NCBI GenBank assembly: GCA_933207985.1
Contig: OW240916.1
Location: 268,091,748 to 268,155,747 of the forward strand
Reading direction: 5' to 3'
From: Pelobates cultripes
Taxonomy: Eukaryota > Chordata > Amphibia > Anura > Pelobatidae
Length of the DNA: 64,000 nt
Position numbers and translations under genes: made by a program. The notes beneath the pieces are model-generated. The model had not been told where the DNA came from and ran no database searches. It was given only the letters and a program-made list of their open reading frames with translations. This document shows, piece by piece, positions 23,507-35,095 of this stretch (its first letter is position 1; every line of letters starts with the position of its first letter).

Positions 23507-25266
23507 TAAGTGATACATTTAAATCTGAATAAAACAAAATTAAATGTATAGCCGTCATTTAAAAGGACGCAGCCTCTCTTAGCCAATGCAAGACTAAAGT
23601 CAGAAAAGCAGAGTTTACAAAAATGCAGTATTCTTGCAAAGATTTTGAAGTCTGACAGATTATGCCTGCACACAGACAGACACATATTTCTGCCCAATTA
23701 AAAAAAAAGTTACAAAGATTTTGAAGATGCAAATTAAACAACCAATCATAAAAATGGGGTTGGGTTATAGGTGGTAATCACTGTATTTGCCAACCATGAT
23801 ATTTATTATGACCACAATTGACATGTAAGCGTGCACACCAAATTTCCAAGTTGTGCCCCTTAAATCAGCTCTGATCTCATGTCACCTGACAAGTCCACTT
23901 TGAGCTGATTAATAGCCAAGCCTTTGAACATCCTGAATTGCTGGACCATGATATTGAGAAGGAAGCAACATAATATAACACTAAGTAGTAAGTTGATGCA
24001 ATCAAAAGTTATACAACAAGAGTTGTAACAAATCTTCAGACTCAATGGAGTTGCTGTTCTCAGTTTCCATGTCTGTTGTTTGACCTGAATTATACAGCTT
24101 GGTTTTCTACTGTCTATAGAAATAACCCCAAAATTATATTAAATTAGTAGATAATAAACTGTAGGTCCTGGCTCTATGTATATACAGTATGTCGGTTTGG
24201 TACCAGGTGTTGTGGGTCAGACTTTTCACCTTAACCTGGTGTGTTCCCAAACAAAATAAATTACTAGCAGCCACACTTCTTTTCCAACAAATGCATCTAT
24301 TCAGCACATAAATGATAACGGAATTTGACACGAGTTGTTCTACACTGACTAGCTGACTCATAATACAAGAATAATTTAACAAGATAAGGTTAATGGAAGA
24401 AGCACTACAAATCTCACACACTTTTGGGTGGTATTACAACAGAATGGAATTGTCTGTCTCCAAACCAAGAACTTCACTTAATACTTCTGAATAAATTCAT
24501 GTTAATAGGTCTCAGCTGTGGGTTTTTCTTTTTTAACTCATCACCAGGGCCCTGGAGTGTGATGCAGACTACGGGGGAGATGTATAAATAAAGAACCTTT
24601 CTTTTAACACTACACATGAGCCTTGCAGTCTTATTTATGGCTGAGCTCTTGACAATATTCATAAGGTGGCCATACAGGCCAAGTAAAAGCACACTACAGA
24701 CTGAAGCTGACCCCTATTTTATTAGAATTACATCAATTTAAAAAAAAAAGAAATTTGTTTTTAAAAATTAACAAAATGTAAAAGTATTAGAATAACAAAT
24801 AAAGTGTTTGCTGCAAATCCCCAGGGTTTCTATCAAAGTGCTTTAGATTTGGAACAAGATAAAGCTTGAGAGTCAATCCTACACTTTCCACTGGAATACC
24901 ATGAAGTTTATGGAATGTGTATTGAAACACTCAGCAGCAGTTCCATCCATCAAAATAGATGAGTGAACCTGCTGCCCTTCTTCCTATAAACTACACCTGC
25001 AACAATTGTATGAATTAATTAATTTTATGTAGCGGCAGTCAGATCTTAAAGCGGCAGTCATATTTGCGGATATGAGAAACTGTGTATAGGGACACACAGA
25101 GTTGAACATCCTGTTATATGCAGATCATAGAGATTGCTAAAGTAAATATATGAGAATTTTTAAAATATGGTACACATTTGTTATCCAAATAAAATTGAAA
25201 TAGGTTTGCTTCCTTGCTTTGTGCTTTATTTTTAGTTGTCTTTGTTTACTGAGAATTCTAGCATGA

Positions 25267-25878
25267 TTAAAGGGACAGTATAGTAAACAGAACAACTACA
25301 GCTTAATGTATTTGTTCTGGTGAGTAGAATCATTCTCTTCAGACTTTTTGCTGTAAACACTGTCGTTTTAGATAAAATGCAATGTTTACCTTACAGTCTA
25401 ATGTTAACTCCACTAACCACTCCTCAGATGGCTACTAGAGGTGCTTCCTGGGGCAGTGTTGCAGAGTAAGCAGTACTGCTATCAGTGTCTACACCCTATA
25501 CATGCAGACACTGAACTTTCCTCATAGAAATGCATTGATTCAATTCATCTCTATGAGGAGATGCTGATTGGCCAGAGCTGTGTTTGACTTGTGCTGGCTC
25601 GGCCCCGATAGGTCTCCTTGACAGACTTAGCCAACCCTATGGGAAAGCATTGCGATTGGTTCACAGAACCACTTCTGATGATGTCAGCTGTAAGCAGGCA
25701 GATCAGGGGCAGAGGAAGCAGCTGCAGATGAATAAAAGTAAGATTTTACTATATTTAGGTGGGCAAGGGGGGCAGTGGTGGGTGGGGGGGGGGCAGGGGA
25801 GGAGGTTAAGGTAGTGATTTTAACACTATGGGGCCAGGAATACATGTTTGTTTTCCTGACCCCATAGTGTTCCTTTAA
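25267..25878 (+). mobile_element. T2-like ~610-bp MITE, forward copy
   Basis: TTAA at both ends (25267-25270 and 25875-25878), left TTAAAGGGACAGTATAGTAA and right CCCCATAGTGTTCCTTTAA. It matches the reverse complement of 11571-12144. The open frame 25584-25814 covers a G-rich run (GTGGGTGGGGGGGGG) and is not coding. It lies in the intron on the opposite side of exon 20292-20430 from its partner. Confidence 0.82.
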
Positions 25879-26613
25879 GAGAAATAAAAATGTTGCACTT
25901 ATATGATGCATCAGGCTACTTCCATGATAAGATAGTCCAAGTTTCTATATTTGCTTATATAGAAGTCTGAGTGTTGGAAGTGGCAGTTATGGTACCAGGC
26001 ATCCTCTGGTGCCATCCAAGGCAGCTGTCAAACCGTTTACATTGTTTACCAACACATTCCAGCTTTGGGCATTATTAATTAGCTGTGAGTATTAGGCAAA
26101 AAGAACCTAACATCACTCACACACTCAAAGAGCTGAATGGACATCTCACATCATGAGCTTCATGTTTCTATAGGCGGTCTAACGACACACCACTCAAAGG
26201 AAAGAAAATATAGTGCTGCTCATCCACTTTCAGTGGTTTCAGAAAGAAAAATAAGCTTAACAGAGGACTGAAATAAAAAGACAATAAAAACGTTATAGTA
26301 ACACCATAATACTATAAAATAAACTATATAAACATAAAACACAGTCGTTCTCTATAAAATAGGTGTTGAGTTTAAAAAACACAGACCTGGCCTTCCTACA
26401 AAATGTAATGAGATCATGTTTTGGTTGTTAAATCCTTTTTTTCATCCAAGAGTTAGTGGGAGCTTCTCATGAGCTGATGAGCAGCTTAATTTGACATTGT
26501 AAAAACAGAAAAAACAGTCACTTTATGCTCCCGGGCACAGATAGACGCTCAATGGAAAAGTGTCCCCTTGGACACTTGATAATATTACAGGAGGAAAACA
26601 GAAAAAAAAAACA

Positions 26614-27956
26614 AAGAAGGAATACCATGTAGTATTTCACCAATCCGTGAATAGAAAATGTATATAAGTATATACAACTTACATATATTATAAGTGACAA
26701 TGTATCTGAGAAAAATCAAAGGTTTATAGTACAGTATGTTCAGTACTGAGGTACGGGGAGGGGTGGTAGAAAACTCACAGGATAGACAAAATCTCAGGCA
26801 TATCTCCCGCTCGAATGGGGTAAGCAAAGATCAGCAATCAATCTTCAGAGGCAATCTTAATAACTCCAAATAGCAAAAAGATGTAAAAAGAATATATAGT
26901 GCAGATGGTATTAAAAATTACACATTTATTAGACAATATTTCACTAACAAGATGTGAATTTTTTTTATATATTTTATTATTATATATTTTATAATTTTTT
27001 TTTATGATCATCTTTTTCCAAGTTTAGTTTTTTATAGGTACTATAACTTTCTTTTTTTCCAGATATAAGGACTGTAATGCTTTGTATTATCATGATTATT
27101 GATTGTATATTGGTTTCATATTATTGTTCCATATTTTTGTAACTTCAAGTGTACTCTGTATGTAATATAACCGTATTATAACCACTTGTTGGTTATGATA
27201 ACAACATAATAATGCCCATGACATGAGAAAGAAGCTGAAAACTCTACGTGCATTCCACTGTGAAACGCATACTATTTCCAACTGCCAGAAAGAGACTTCA
27301 TTACGTGTATGTCAAGCTGAACACCCGTAAGTCGTATTTGCGTTCCAGTGTGAATCGCACGCTGTTTCCAGCTGACGGTCATCTATCAAAACTTCCACAG
27401 TATATAAAGAAGACACACAAGGATCAACATCAGCTTATCCTTTGAAAGTCCCATTGGATAAAACGCGTAGGACTTATTTTATTGTTGTTACTCGTCATTT
27501 TATTTTATTATTTCTTTGGCTTTCTACACCTATGTGTCTGGAGTTTATTGCTGCCTTACCTGCTTATGCTGAAATCCTGACACCACGTTGGCTGTGGAGA
27601 TAGGTTTTTATTTTATCCACATCTTGTTAGTGCAATATTGTCTAATAAATGTGTAATTTTTAATACCATCTGCACTATATATTCTTTTCACATCTTTTTG
27701 CTTTTTGTAGTTATCAAGATTGCCTCTGAAGATTGCTGATTTTTGCTTACCCCATTCGAGCGGGAGATATGCCTGACATTTCGTCTATCTTATTTGTTTT
27801 CTACCACCTGCCCCCTACATCAGTACTGAACATACTGCACTATAAACCTTTGATTTTTTTCAGATACATTATCATTTATAAAATATGCAGGTTGTATATA
27901 CTTATATACATTTACAATCCACGGAGTGGTGATATACAACACGGTATTCCCTCTTT
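26614..27956. mobile_element. Large foldback element, ~345-bp arms
   Basis: Arms 26614-26963 and 27608-27956 are inverted copies, about 85% identical by eye. Matching blocks include GAATACCATG/CATGGTATTC-like ends, ATATAAGTATATACAAC, CCCGCTCGAATGGGGTAAGC and CAGATGGTATTAAAAATT. The ~645-bp spacer has two near-repeats, GCATTCCACTGTGAAACGCA (27250) and GCGTTCCAGTGTGAATCGCA (27340), and a GATAAAACGCGTAGGA phrase. I see no transposase. Terminal duplications were not found, so the family is unassigned. Confidence 0.8.
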
Positions 27957-28930
27957 AATTTGACATTGGGCTGTACCTCCTGTCCAATCAAGAGGTGAGG
28001 GGAAAAAAGGAAGACAGACAATAAATGCTAATTATATTCACAGATGAAGTGGCAAGTGACCAATAGTGGGAGAAGGAAGGAGAAGCAACAATGAAACCTC
28101 AGAATTACAAATGTTCCCAAGGGATTGCCCAATTTAGGCAACTGATGTATATTAATAATCTAAGTTTGCAAATCAGAATTTGCATTACAAGTTGCCTGAT
28201 ATTGCCTAGTCTGTACGATAGGTGATATTATAGCGGTTTTTGTGTTGCTGCACAGTATTTTGTTTTACCTTTGATCTTTTTAGCATCAGATTTTTTTGCC
28301 ACGGACAACAGTTTGATGTCCCAAGCAGATTTACAATTTTTGGAAAAACTGTTCTGCAGAACCGAATAATCACGTTATACGAAATTCTACTTTATAGTAC
28401 CACTAAAATATCAGTTAAACTGTAAGCTCACCTGTCCCATCATGAAAACATATTGGTTTTTGTTTTGCATCTCATGATTATATGGATTGCTTTTTTATGG
28501 GTGCGGTGTTAAATTACCACCATATGATAAAACATTGCCAGGTCCACTGTGTATGGTGGGATAAAGTAACTTGAAACTTTTTAAAGCAGATCTGCCACTG
28601 ACTGGGGTCTTGCAAAGACCATCGGCGGTGGCATCGCTGCTGGGGGTTCAGTGGCCATGCGAAGCAGGGAGAAGTAACATTTACTAACCTTTATCTGTCC
28701 CTTGTGGCCACCGCCATTCGCTTCAGCTCCTGGTACGTCATTTGACAGTACCGCATTAAAATCTATCACGGATCCGGCATGACTCTCTACTGGTAACGTT
28801 TTGTCAAGAGGAGGACAAAGTAATCTCAGTGTATCTTTTGACTGGGTTGGAATTTCAGTGAAATTCCAAACACAGCCAATCTGAGTATTTCATAATGATT
28901 CAATTGAGGTGATAAAGCAACAGAGCCACT

Positions 28931-29112
28931 TTAAAGGAACACTATAGCGTTAAGAATATAAATATGTAATCCTAATGCTATAGAGCCCTAGTCAACGTTT
29001 ATGTGGCTAGGGCCCGGTTCCGCGGCAAATAAAGGGTTAATTAACCATTTCTTTGCTTATCTTAATCCAGCGCCGGGCTGAAGTGGTCTGGATGCCTATA
29101 GTGGTCCTTTAA
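28931..29112. mobile_element. T2-like MITE, 182 bp
   Basis: Left TTAAAGGAACACTATAGCGT, right TGCCTATAGTGGTCCTTTAA, TTAA at both ends. It has an internal sub-palindrome near the left end, like 2833-3158. It ends 219 bp from WDR70 exon 29332-29416. Confidence 0.82.
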
Positions 29113-29331
29113 GGTGTGTGGCTTCCATCTTTATATTTCTAACTGCAATACTAAAAGGGTTTTGGATAGCTGTATCTGGTTCTTGTATCTTTTGTGAGTT
29201 GGTGAGTTCTCCTACCCATGTTTTTGGAGAATTTCTGTCTAGAATTATAGGTAGATCTCACAAGAACACTATCTTTAAACAATGACAAGAGCCTGAAATA
29301 GTACAGACAGGGATTGAAGTCAAACACTTAC

Positions 29332-29416
29332 ATTGGGAAAAAGTTGGATAAACCAGAGGCCGTATGGAGCGGTTTCTTAAAGTTCCTAATGTCCCACGTT
29401 TTTAAAGTATCATCCC
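29332..29416 (-). CDS. WDR70: WDR70 coding exon (third in transcript order within window)
   Basis: The exon is 85 nt. Two bases complete a glycine codon begun in exon 31921-32020. It then reads DDTLKTWDIRNFKKPLHTAS, GLSNFFP and two bases of the following ATG. LKTWDIR is a clear WD signature (strand d followed by W-D). The acceptor is CTTTCAAG|GGG and the donor GTAAG. The sequence lines up with the RGGDDSLKLWDIRQFNKPL segment of mammalian WDR70 as I recall it, so the assignment is by homology from memory plus perfect phase agreement on both sides. Confidence 0.94.
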
Positions 29417-29958
29417 CTTGAAAGAAAAGGAAAAAAATATAAACTGAAACATTCTTTTTAATATATAAAAATAGAAAAATTCTTAAAACTTGGAATGTAT
29501 AATTTGGAACAAAAATTGCAATCTGTCTAATTTAACTCTGTGGGCTCTGCAGCTACATACAAAGCAAATATAAACATGTCATTTAACATGAATAATAAAT
29601 ATAGAAATATGCTGCCCTTAATTTACCCCAAATCATTTTTGTAAAATAACCAGTGAACAAGCTACACTGAGAACGGGAACAATACAGATTACTAACAGAC
29701 AAAAAGCAAAATTATTATGTGACAGTAGATATATAATCCCCATAAAACATGTTGTGTAAAGTGTATCTTGTCGACTTGCATAGAATAGAATTTAAGCTTG
29801 ATGCATAGATATCATGACGCATAAATGGAAAAGGTGTTATTATAGATAGACAGCCAGGTTAAACACACACACAATATAGAAATCACAGAGCATCTAGTTT
29901 TTAGATAGACAGACAGACAGAAGGATTAATCCTGAAGGTCTCGTCATTTGTTTAATTC

Positions 29959-30425
29959 TTAAAGGGACACTATAGTCACCCAGACCACTTCAGCTTAATT
30001 AAGTGGTCTGGGTGCCAGGTCCCCCAGCTTTTAACCCTTCAGATGTAAACAGAGCAGTTTCAGAGAAACATTGCAGAGTTAATCCAACCTCTAGTGGCTG
30101 TCTTCCTGACGCTGCGAAATTCACATCCAGCATGCAGAACATAGAAACATAGAACGTCCATAGGAAAGCATTGAGAAATGTTTTCCTATGGACAGTTTGA
30201 AAACGCCCGCGGCTCTTGCTGCGCATGCGCATTCCGCTCCACTGACATCGGCAGGGGAGGAGAGGTCACCAGTGCTGAGTGAGCCTGGCACTGGAGAAAG
30301 ATACGTGGCTGAACGGGTTTTAACCCCTTCAGCGCCAAGGGAGGGGGACTCTGAGCATGGTGGCGTCATCAGGATGCTATAGTGTCAGGAAAGTGTGTTT
30401 TCCTGACACTATAGTGATCCTTTAA
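29959..30425. mobile_element. T2-like MITE, 467 bp
   Basis: Left TTAAAGGGACACTATAGTCA with the palindrome CCCAGACCACTT ... AAGTGGTCTGGG; right TCCTGACACTATAGTGATCC then TTTAA. TTAA at 29959-29962 and 30422-30425. The overlapping short frames on both strands in its GC-rich interior are not genes. Confidence 0.85.
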
Positions 30426-30964
30426 GCACTAGAGCAACTAGACAACATTTGAAACACTTAACATGACCAACAATGTAGCAGTATATATTATTTTTTTTGA
30501 ATCTATTTCCTTATGGAACAGTTTTGGTACAAAGCCTAAAATACACGTACATGGATATATCACATGCACCTATATTCTGTCCAATACCCTCTCCTGGGTA
30601 AAAGTAGATCTTTCATGTTAATCCATTCAACAAAGAAAAACATTAATTCCCTGTTCACCTTGGGCTCTTTTGGTATTGAAAGAGTCAAGTCATGTACTAT
30701 TTTAATCTACACATTTGGCAGGTGTGTTTTTGTAAAACACAAAGCACATCTGTGTTCGCTGGGAGCTATCCAAGGAAGTACTCTAGCTTGGATCTATGCT
30801 ACCTTACTGCTTGGCTTTTGGACAATGTACAATTGAATCATCAATTTGCAGTCAAAACACATTATAAAAAAATTAAAAAAAAGTCACAGAAATTAGAATA
30901 TCGTGCCGGATTTCATTCAATATTAATTCTCATCCTCTTAAGAGTACTCCTCCCTCCCGTAAAC

Positions 30965-31405
30965 TTAAAGGCATACTACAGAGTTAGGAATAGGTCATTG
31001 AGAACGATTATCTCAGCCAATCTAACGCATGCGGTGCAAATCACCTCTCTGAGACCATCTTATAGAGATAGTAGAGTTTTTTTCCCCTATTACAGTATTT
31101 CGGAGTAGGTGCCTCTAGCGGCTGCTCTTTTCTATATTTTGTTTGAGTTGGGGGAACCATAACAGAAAAAGGTCTAGTCTAAAAACACTGGTTTTTGGTT
31201 GGAGTAACCTATTAACTCTTTGGCAGTGCAAGTGAGATATGGACAAAGTCTTGATAGGTGAAGGAGTATTACAGTTCCAGTTTTTGGATTGGGGTCCAGG
31301 CTAACTCTGCAATGAAAACATTGGCATTCCTGCAGAACGGCAATGTTTTCATCTAAAGGGTATAATGGAGATGAAGTGGTCTGGGTGCCTCTAATGTATC
31401 TTTAA
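30965..31405. mobile_element. T2-like MITE, 441 bp
   Basis: TTAAAGGCATACTACAGAGT on the left and GGTGCCTCTAATGTATCTTTAA on the right, with TTAA at 30965-30968 and 31402-31405. The interior resembles other T2-type copies, including GAAGTGGTCTGGGTGCC near the right end. Confidence 0.7.
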
Positions 31406-31920
31406 AGATAGAGGATTTTAACTATTGTATTAAAAATATACATACAGAGGTCCACTGATGATCCCAATTTTACCACAAAAATTTGACCTGTCATAAAAAG
31501 ACAGTTCTGGTAAACTTGCTTGTTCCCGTGAGACCTGGGTTGCTTTTATATCATCATTTGATACTGTGGAGACAACACTGTCCTTCCTTTACTTCTTAGC
31601 AGGAATGGAGAGAAGTACATATAGTTGGAAGGGGTGAGGATCTGGATGTATCACCGATTACTCATATGTAACAAGTAGGGAACATTGCAGGATTATAATC
31701 TGTTTTAGATTGCCAAATAGAAGACTCTGCTAGTTGTCATTAGTGTCATCTGAGTGTTGGATTTTCAGCAGCTCTAGAAAGGAACTCAGCAGCAGAACTC
31801 TAGGTGCAAGTTGCTATTTGGTGAAGTGTATTGACTTAAAATGCCAATAAAACACTTTTGCTTCTTTCTAGGAAAGGTGGCACTATTTGCTTCTTCAAAT
31901 TCTATGTATTATGTTCTCAC

Positions 31921-32020
31921 CTCCTCGAGTGGCAAGGATCTGCCCACCATAGGAAAAGGTCACGCATGAAGTGTCTGTACCCGGAACATGTGCTTGTCTG
32001 CAATGATATTTTGTGTGAAC
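31921..32020 (-). CDS. WDR70: WDR70 coding exon (second in transcript order within window)
   Basis: The exon is 100 nt: phase 0 at its start, 33 codons plus one base at its end. It encodes VHTKYHCRQAHVPGTDTSCV followed by TFSYGGQILATRG. The acceptor is TTCTTTTCAG|GTTC and the donor GAG|GTGAGAA. GTDTSCVTFSYDG is a conserved stretch in vertebrate WDR70; here the usual aspartate of the SYDG turn reads as glycine (SYGG). The incoming intron is 24.8 kb, the largest in the window, and the outgoing intron is 2.5 kb. Confidence 0.94.
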
Positions 32021-32570
32021 CTGAAAAGAAACACATATATAAATATGACAATGCTGTCTATCTTAAATCAGGAATCCATCATTAACATTTTGCGTAATTA
32101 TTAAAACAAATGAACAGCTCTTTGGAAAATGTAGCTTACTTAAAGGGACACTCTGGACAGGTAAAGCACTTTAACTTGCTGAAAAGCTTTATGTGTGAAG
32201 TGTTTGCCCTCTTTTTTTTATTTTACAAAAAGTGCAGATTTCAGTAGAAATTGTCACTTTAATAAATTAACCTCATTGCAACCCCCAGGCTGTCAGACTA
32301 CTGGTCCTGTTACTTTCTGGTTTGGTTAGCTCAGTGGAGCTAAACTCAAGAGGCAGCAATTGCCCAGAGTAACTGCCTTGCAAAGACTTCTCATTGAACT
32401 GCATTAAGAAGTCTGTGATTGGGCCGCTACAGAAAGTCTGGACGGGATTGGAAGGAGAGGGCTTGCAAAGGCTGCAGACAAGAGATCTGCAGTTTTTGCA
32501 TGCTGTTTTTAGAGATGCTACTAATGAGAACATGCATAATTAATTGCGTACATATTTTTATTTAGGATAT

Positions 32571-33580
32571 ACCGTATATACTCGAGTATAAGCTGAGTTT
32601 TTCGGCACATTTTTTTGAGCCACTCCGATTATACTCGGCGGTCCTGTTGGGGGCTGGCAGCGAGCTGTTACCTTCCTGCAGCTCCTGTCAGCTCCCTTCT
32701 CCTCCGTGCAGCTCCCCTGTCAGCTCCGTTCTGCTTACAGTGTAAGTCTCGCGACACCCGCGGCCGTCAGAGCGTTGCCAAGGGTTACCGTGGCAATGCT
32801 CCGCGCGGCACACAGACCACGAGGTTTACACTGTGAGCAGAACGAAGCTGACAGGGGATCTGCACGGAGGAGAAGGGAGCTGCAGTAAGGAAAGTAACAG
32901 CTCGCTGCCAGCCCCCCCCACTGCACAGCCCATCCACTGGACCACCAGGGATTAACATAGCCCCCCTCCCTGGCCAGGCAACAAGCAGGGAGGGGGGACA
33001 AAAAACAATTTAATAAAAAATAATACAAATATTAAAATAACAATATTAAAATAATAATAATAAAATAATATTGAAATATAATAATAAAATAATAATAATA
33101 TTATTAAAATAATAATCATAAAATAATATTAAAATATAATAATAATACTATTAAAATAATATTAAAATAAAATAATAATAATATTAAAATAATAATAATA
33201 TTAAAATAAAAAAATTAAATAATAAAAATGCTCTCCCCTCACCCAGTTTACACACACTACACAAACACACACTGCATTATATACACACACTGCATTCACA
33301 CAAACACATCTGCATTATATACACACACTGCATTCACACAAACACACTGCATTTATTATATACAAACACACACACTGCATTCATTATATACACACTCTGT
33401 AAATAAATATTCAATTAATGTAATTTTATTGGGATCTAATTTTATTTAGAAATTTACCAGTAGCTGCTGCATTTCCCACCCTAGGCTTATACTCGAGTCA
33501 ATAAGTTTTCCCAGTTTTTTGTGGTAAAATTAGGGGCCTCGGCTTATATTCGGGTCGACTTATACTCGAATATATACGGT
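32571..33580. mobile_element. TACCGTA-group DNA element (ACTCGAGTATAAG type), ~1 kb
   Basis: Inverted ends: left ACCGTATATACTCGAGTATA, right TATACTCGAATATATACGGT, flanked by ATAT on both sides (32567-32570 and 33581-33584). Inner boxes (CCGATTATACTCGG; CTTATATTCGGGTCGACTTA) repeat the terminal motif. It contains a ~270-bp GC palindrome (32647-32920; for example GAAGCTGACAGGGG facing CCCCTGTCAGCTCC), then AT-rich and CA microsatellites. No transposase frame. Confidence 0.82.
33001..33400. repeat. AT-rich then CA-rich microsatellites
   Basis: From 33005 to about 33230 the DNA is AATAAT/ATTAAAAT repeats; from 33245 to 33400 it is ACACACTGCATTCAC words. Both lie inside the 32571-33580 element. 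Confidence 0.88.
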
Positions 33581-35037
33581 ATATTCTAAATAGTGATGTT
33601 TAATTTAATTTTTAATTGAGCAGTGGAGTGTCCTTTAAACCTTGTCTTTAACGTCGATGACTATTAGACAAAAAGCTGTTTGGGAACACTGAGTACAATT
33701 TTTTTACATGACTGAGGTATAATAATGTAGTTCAGCATGTCAGTCTCTGCGTTGCATTTTGTAGTAATGGAATACATCTCCCCTACTTGGAAGGTGTGGA
33801 TTTATCATATCTGCAGTCTTTATTATTCCATCTGGGCAGAGTTTCCCCTTTGTAAGCAAAAGAGATATGCAATGCATAGCTGGCATATGCTATAGATCTT
33901 ACTTCAGGGTTACCATTTGGCAGGAGAGACTTCATGCCTAAGAGACAGGAGGAGTTTGTTCCTCAATGTAAGATTCCATATTAATAAATCCTAAAAATGA
34001 ACCAGGTGATATCAAAGAAGAAAAACCAAGGTCCTAAAATGGAACTGTCCTGTATGTAGAGGTATTTCGTAGTTAATTGAATGTGTGTAAGTCGGGCTTT
34101 CAGTAATGCAGAAGTAGAACCATTCCTGGACACAGGAAAACAAGCAAGGGGCTACTAGCAACTAAACAGTACAGGCTCACAGGTAAAAAACTAAAACAAT
34201 CTAGCATCTAAAGCCAGAAACTAATAGAAAGAAGGTATACTTCTAATTACTCACTTGTCTCTAGAGTCTACGTTACCTACAAATTAAAATGTATTTTAAA
34301 AAAAATGTTTAAAAGCTGCACACGTGACAACTTTGATAGGCAATGAAATATGATAAAATTGGACTCATTTTAAACCTACTACTGGAAGCTTAATCATAAC
34401 CTATTATGAGTCACTGCTCAAATTATTACCTTATTTAGAAAGCACATTCCCTAAGCCCTGTATTATAAACCTGAGTGTGCTTTAAAAAAAAAACAAAAAA
34501 AAACAACATGACTGCAAAAGTAACAAAAGGAAAAAGTGAAGAAAAACAACCCAAAACATAATAAATCTTTTATTGAATGAAAAGTAACTAATGGAGATAT
34601 AGAGCCTAGATGTGCGTGAGCTCTTTCTAAATGTACGTGCATCTTTCTGGCTGTAGAAACAGTAACAATAGGTTTTCAGATGTGTGTTCCAAGAACTCGG
34701 AGAATTAAGAAAAGGAAAAAAAGTTATGGGAAATGATGAAAAACCCTTGTGATTGTGTGAGATCGCCAGAAGAACACCAGACTGCTGTGACAAGTGGAAG
34801 AGAGGCCACTAATGGGGCCATGTAACAATGTCTAATGAAAATAGATGGTCTCGAGCACCAAGCAATAAATTAAAAACAATGGTCTGTACAAGCATGGTTC
34901 ACGTGCCTCATCTGACGCATACCATTTTGGATAGAAGTTTACATAAAAACAAAACCTTACACATCTTTGTATTTAATCTTTTTTTTTTTTTTTCGTCATT
35001 TAATGTAATAAGGCATTGCTACAAGCATGGGCAATAT

Positions 35038-35095
35038 TTAAAGGGACATGCTAAGTACCATAACCACTGCAGCTCATTGTGGTGTTGTAGCGGAT
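35038..35095. mobile_element. T2-like MITE left end, fragment
   Basis: TTAAAGGGACATGCTAAGTA followed by CCATAACCACTGCAGCTCAT, the usual left end of this group. No matching right end was found. Confidence 0.5.

Larger units (their letters stand above)
20431..29331 (-). other. WDR70: WDR70 intron, 8.9 kb
   Basis: GT-AG intron between exons 29332-29416 and 20292-20430. It is dominated by the nested MITE complex, the solo LTR, a ~610-bp MITE and the large foldback element, all listed separately. I see nothing identifiable in 20431-21180, 23512-25266, 25879-26613, 27957-28930 or 29113-29331. Confidence 0.85.
29417..31920 (-). other. WDR70: WDR70 intron, 2.5 kb
   Basis: The shortest intron in the window, GT-AG, holding two TTAA MITEs (29959-30425 and 30965-31405). 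The segments 29417-29958, 30426-30964 and 31406-31920 show no recognisable feature beyond short AT-rich tracts and a GACA tract near 29910. Confidence 0.85.
32140..33638. mobile_element. T2-like MITE carrying a nested 1-kb element
   Basis: Outer ends TTAAAGGGACACTCTGGACA and GAGCAGTGGAGTGTCCTTTAA, with TTAA at 32140-32143 and 33635-33638. Removing the inner element 32571-33580 leaves about 490 bp, a normal MITE size. It begins 120 bp beyond the acceptor side of exon 31921-32020. Confidence 0.72.

Noticed and set aside
30692..31108. 138-codon plus-strand frame
   Set aside because: No recognisable domain, overlaps the left end of MITE 30965-31405, and lacks splice or codon evidence.
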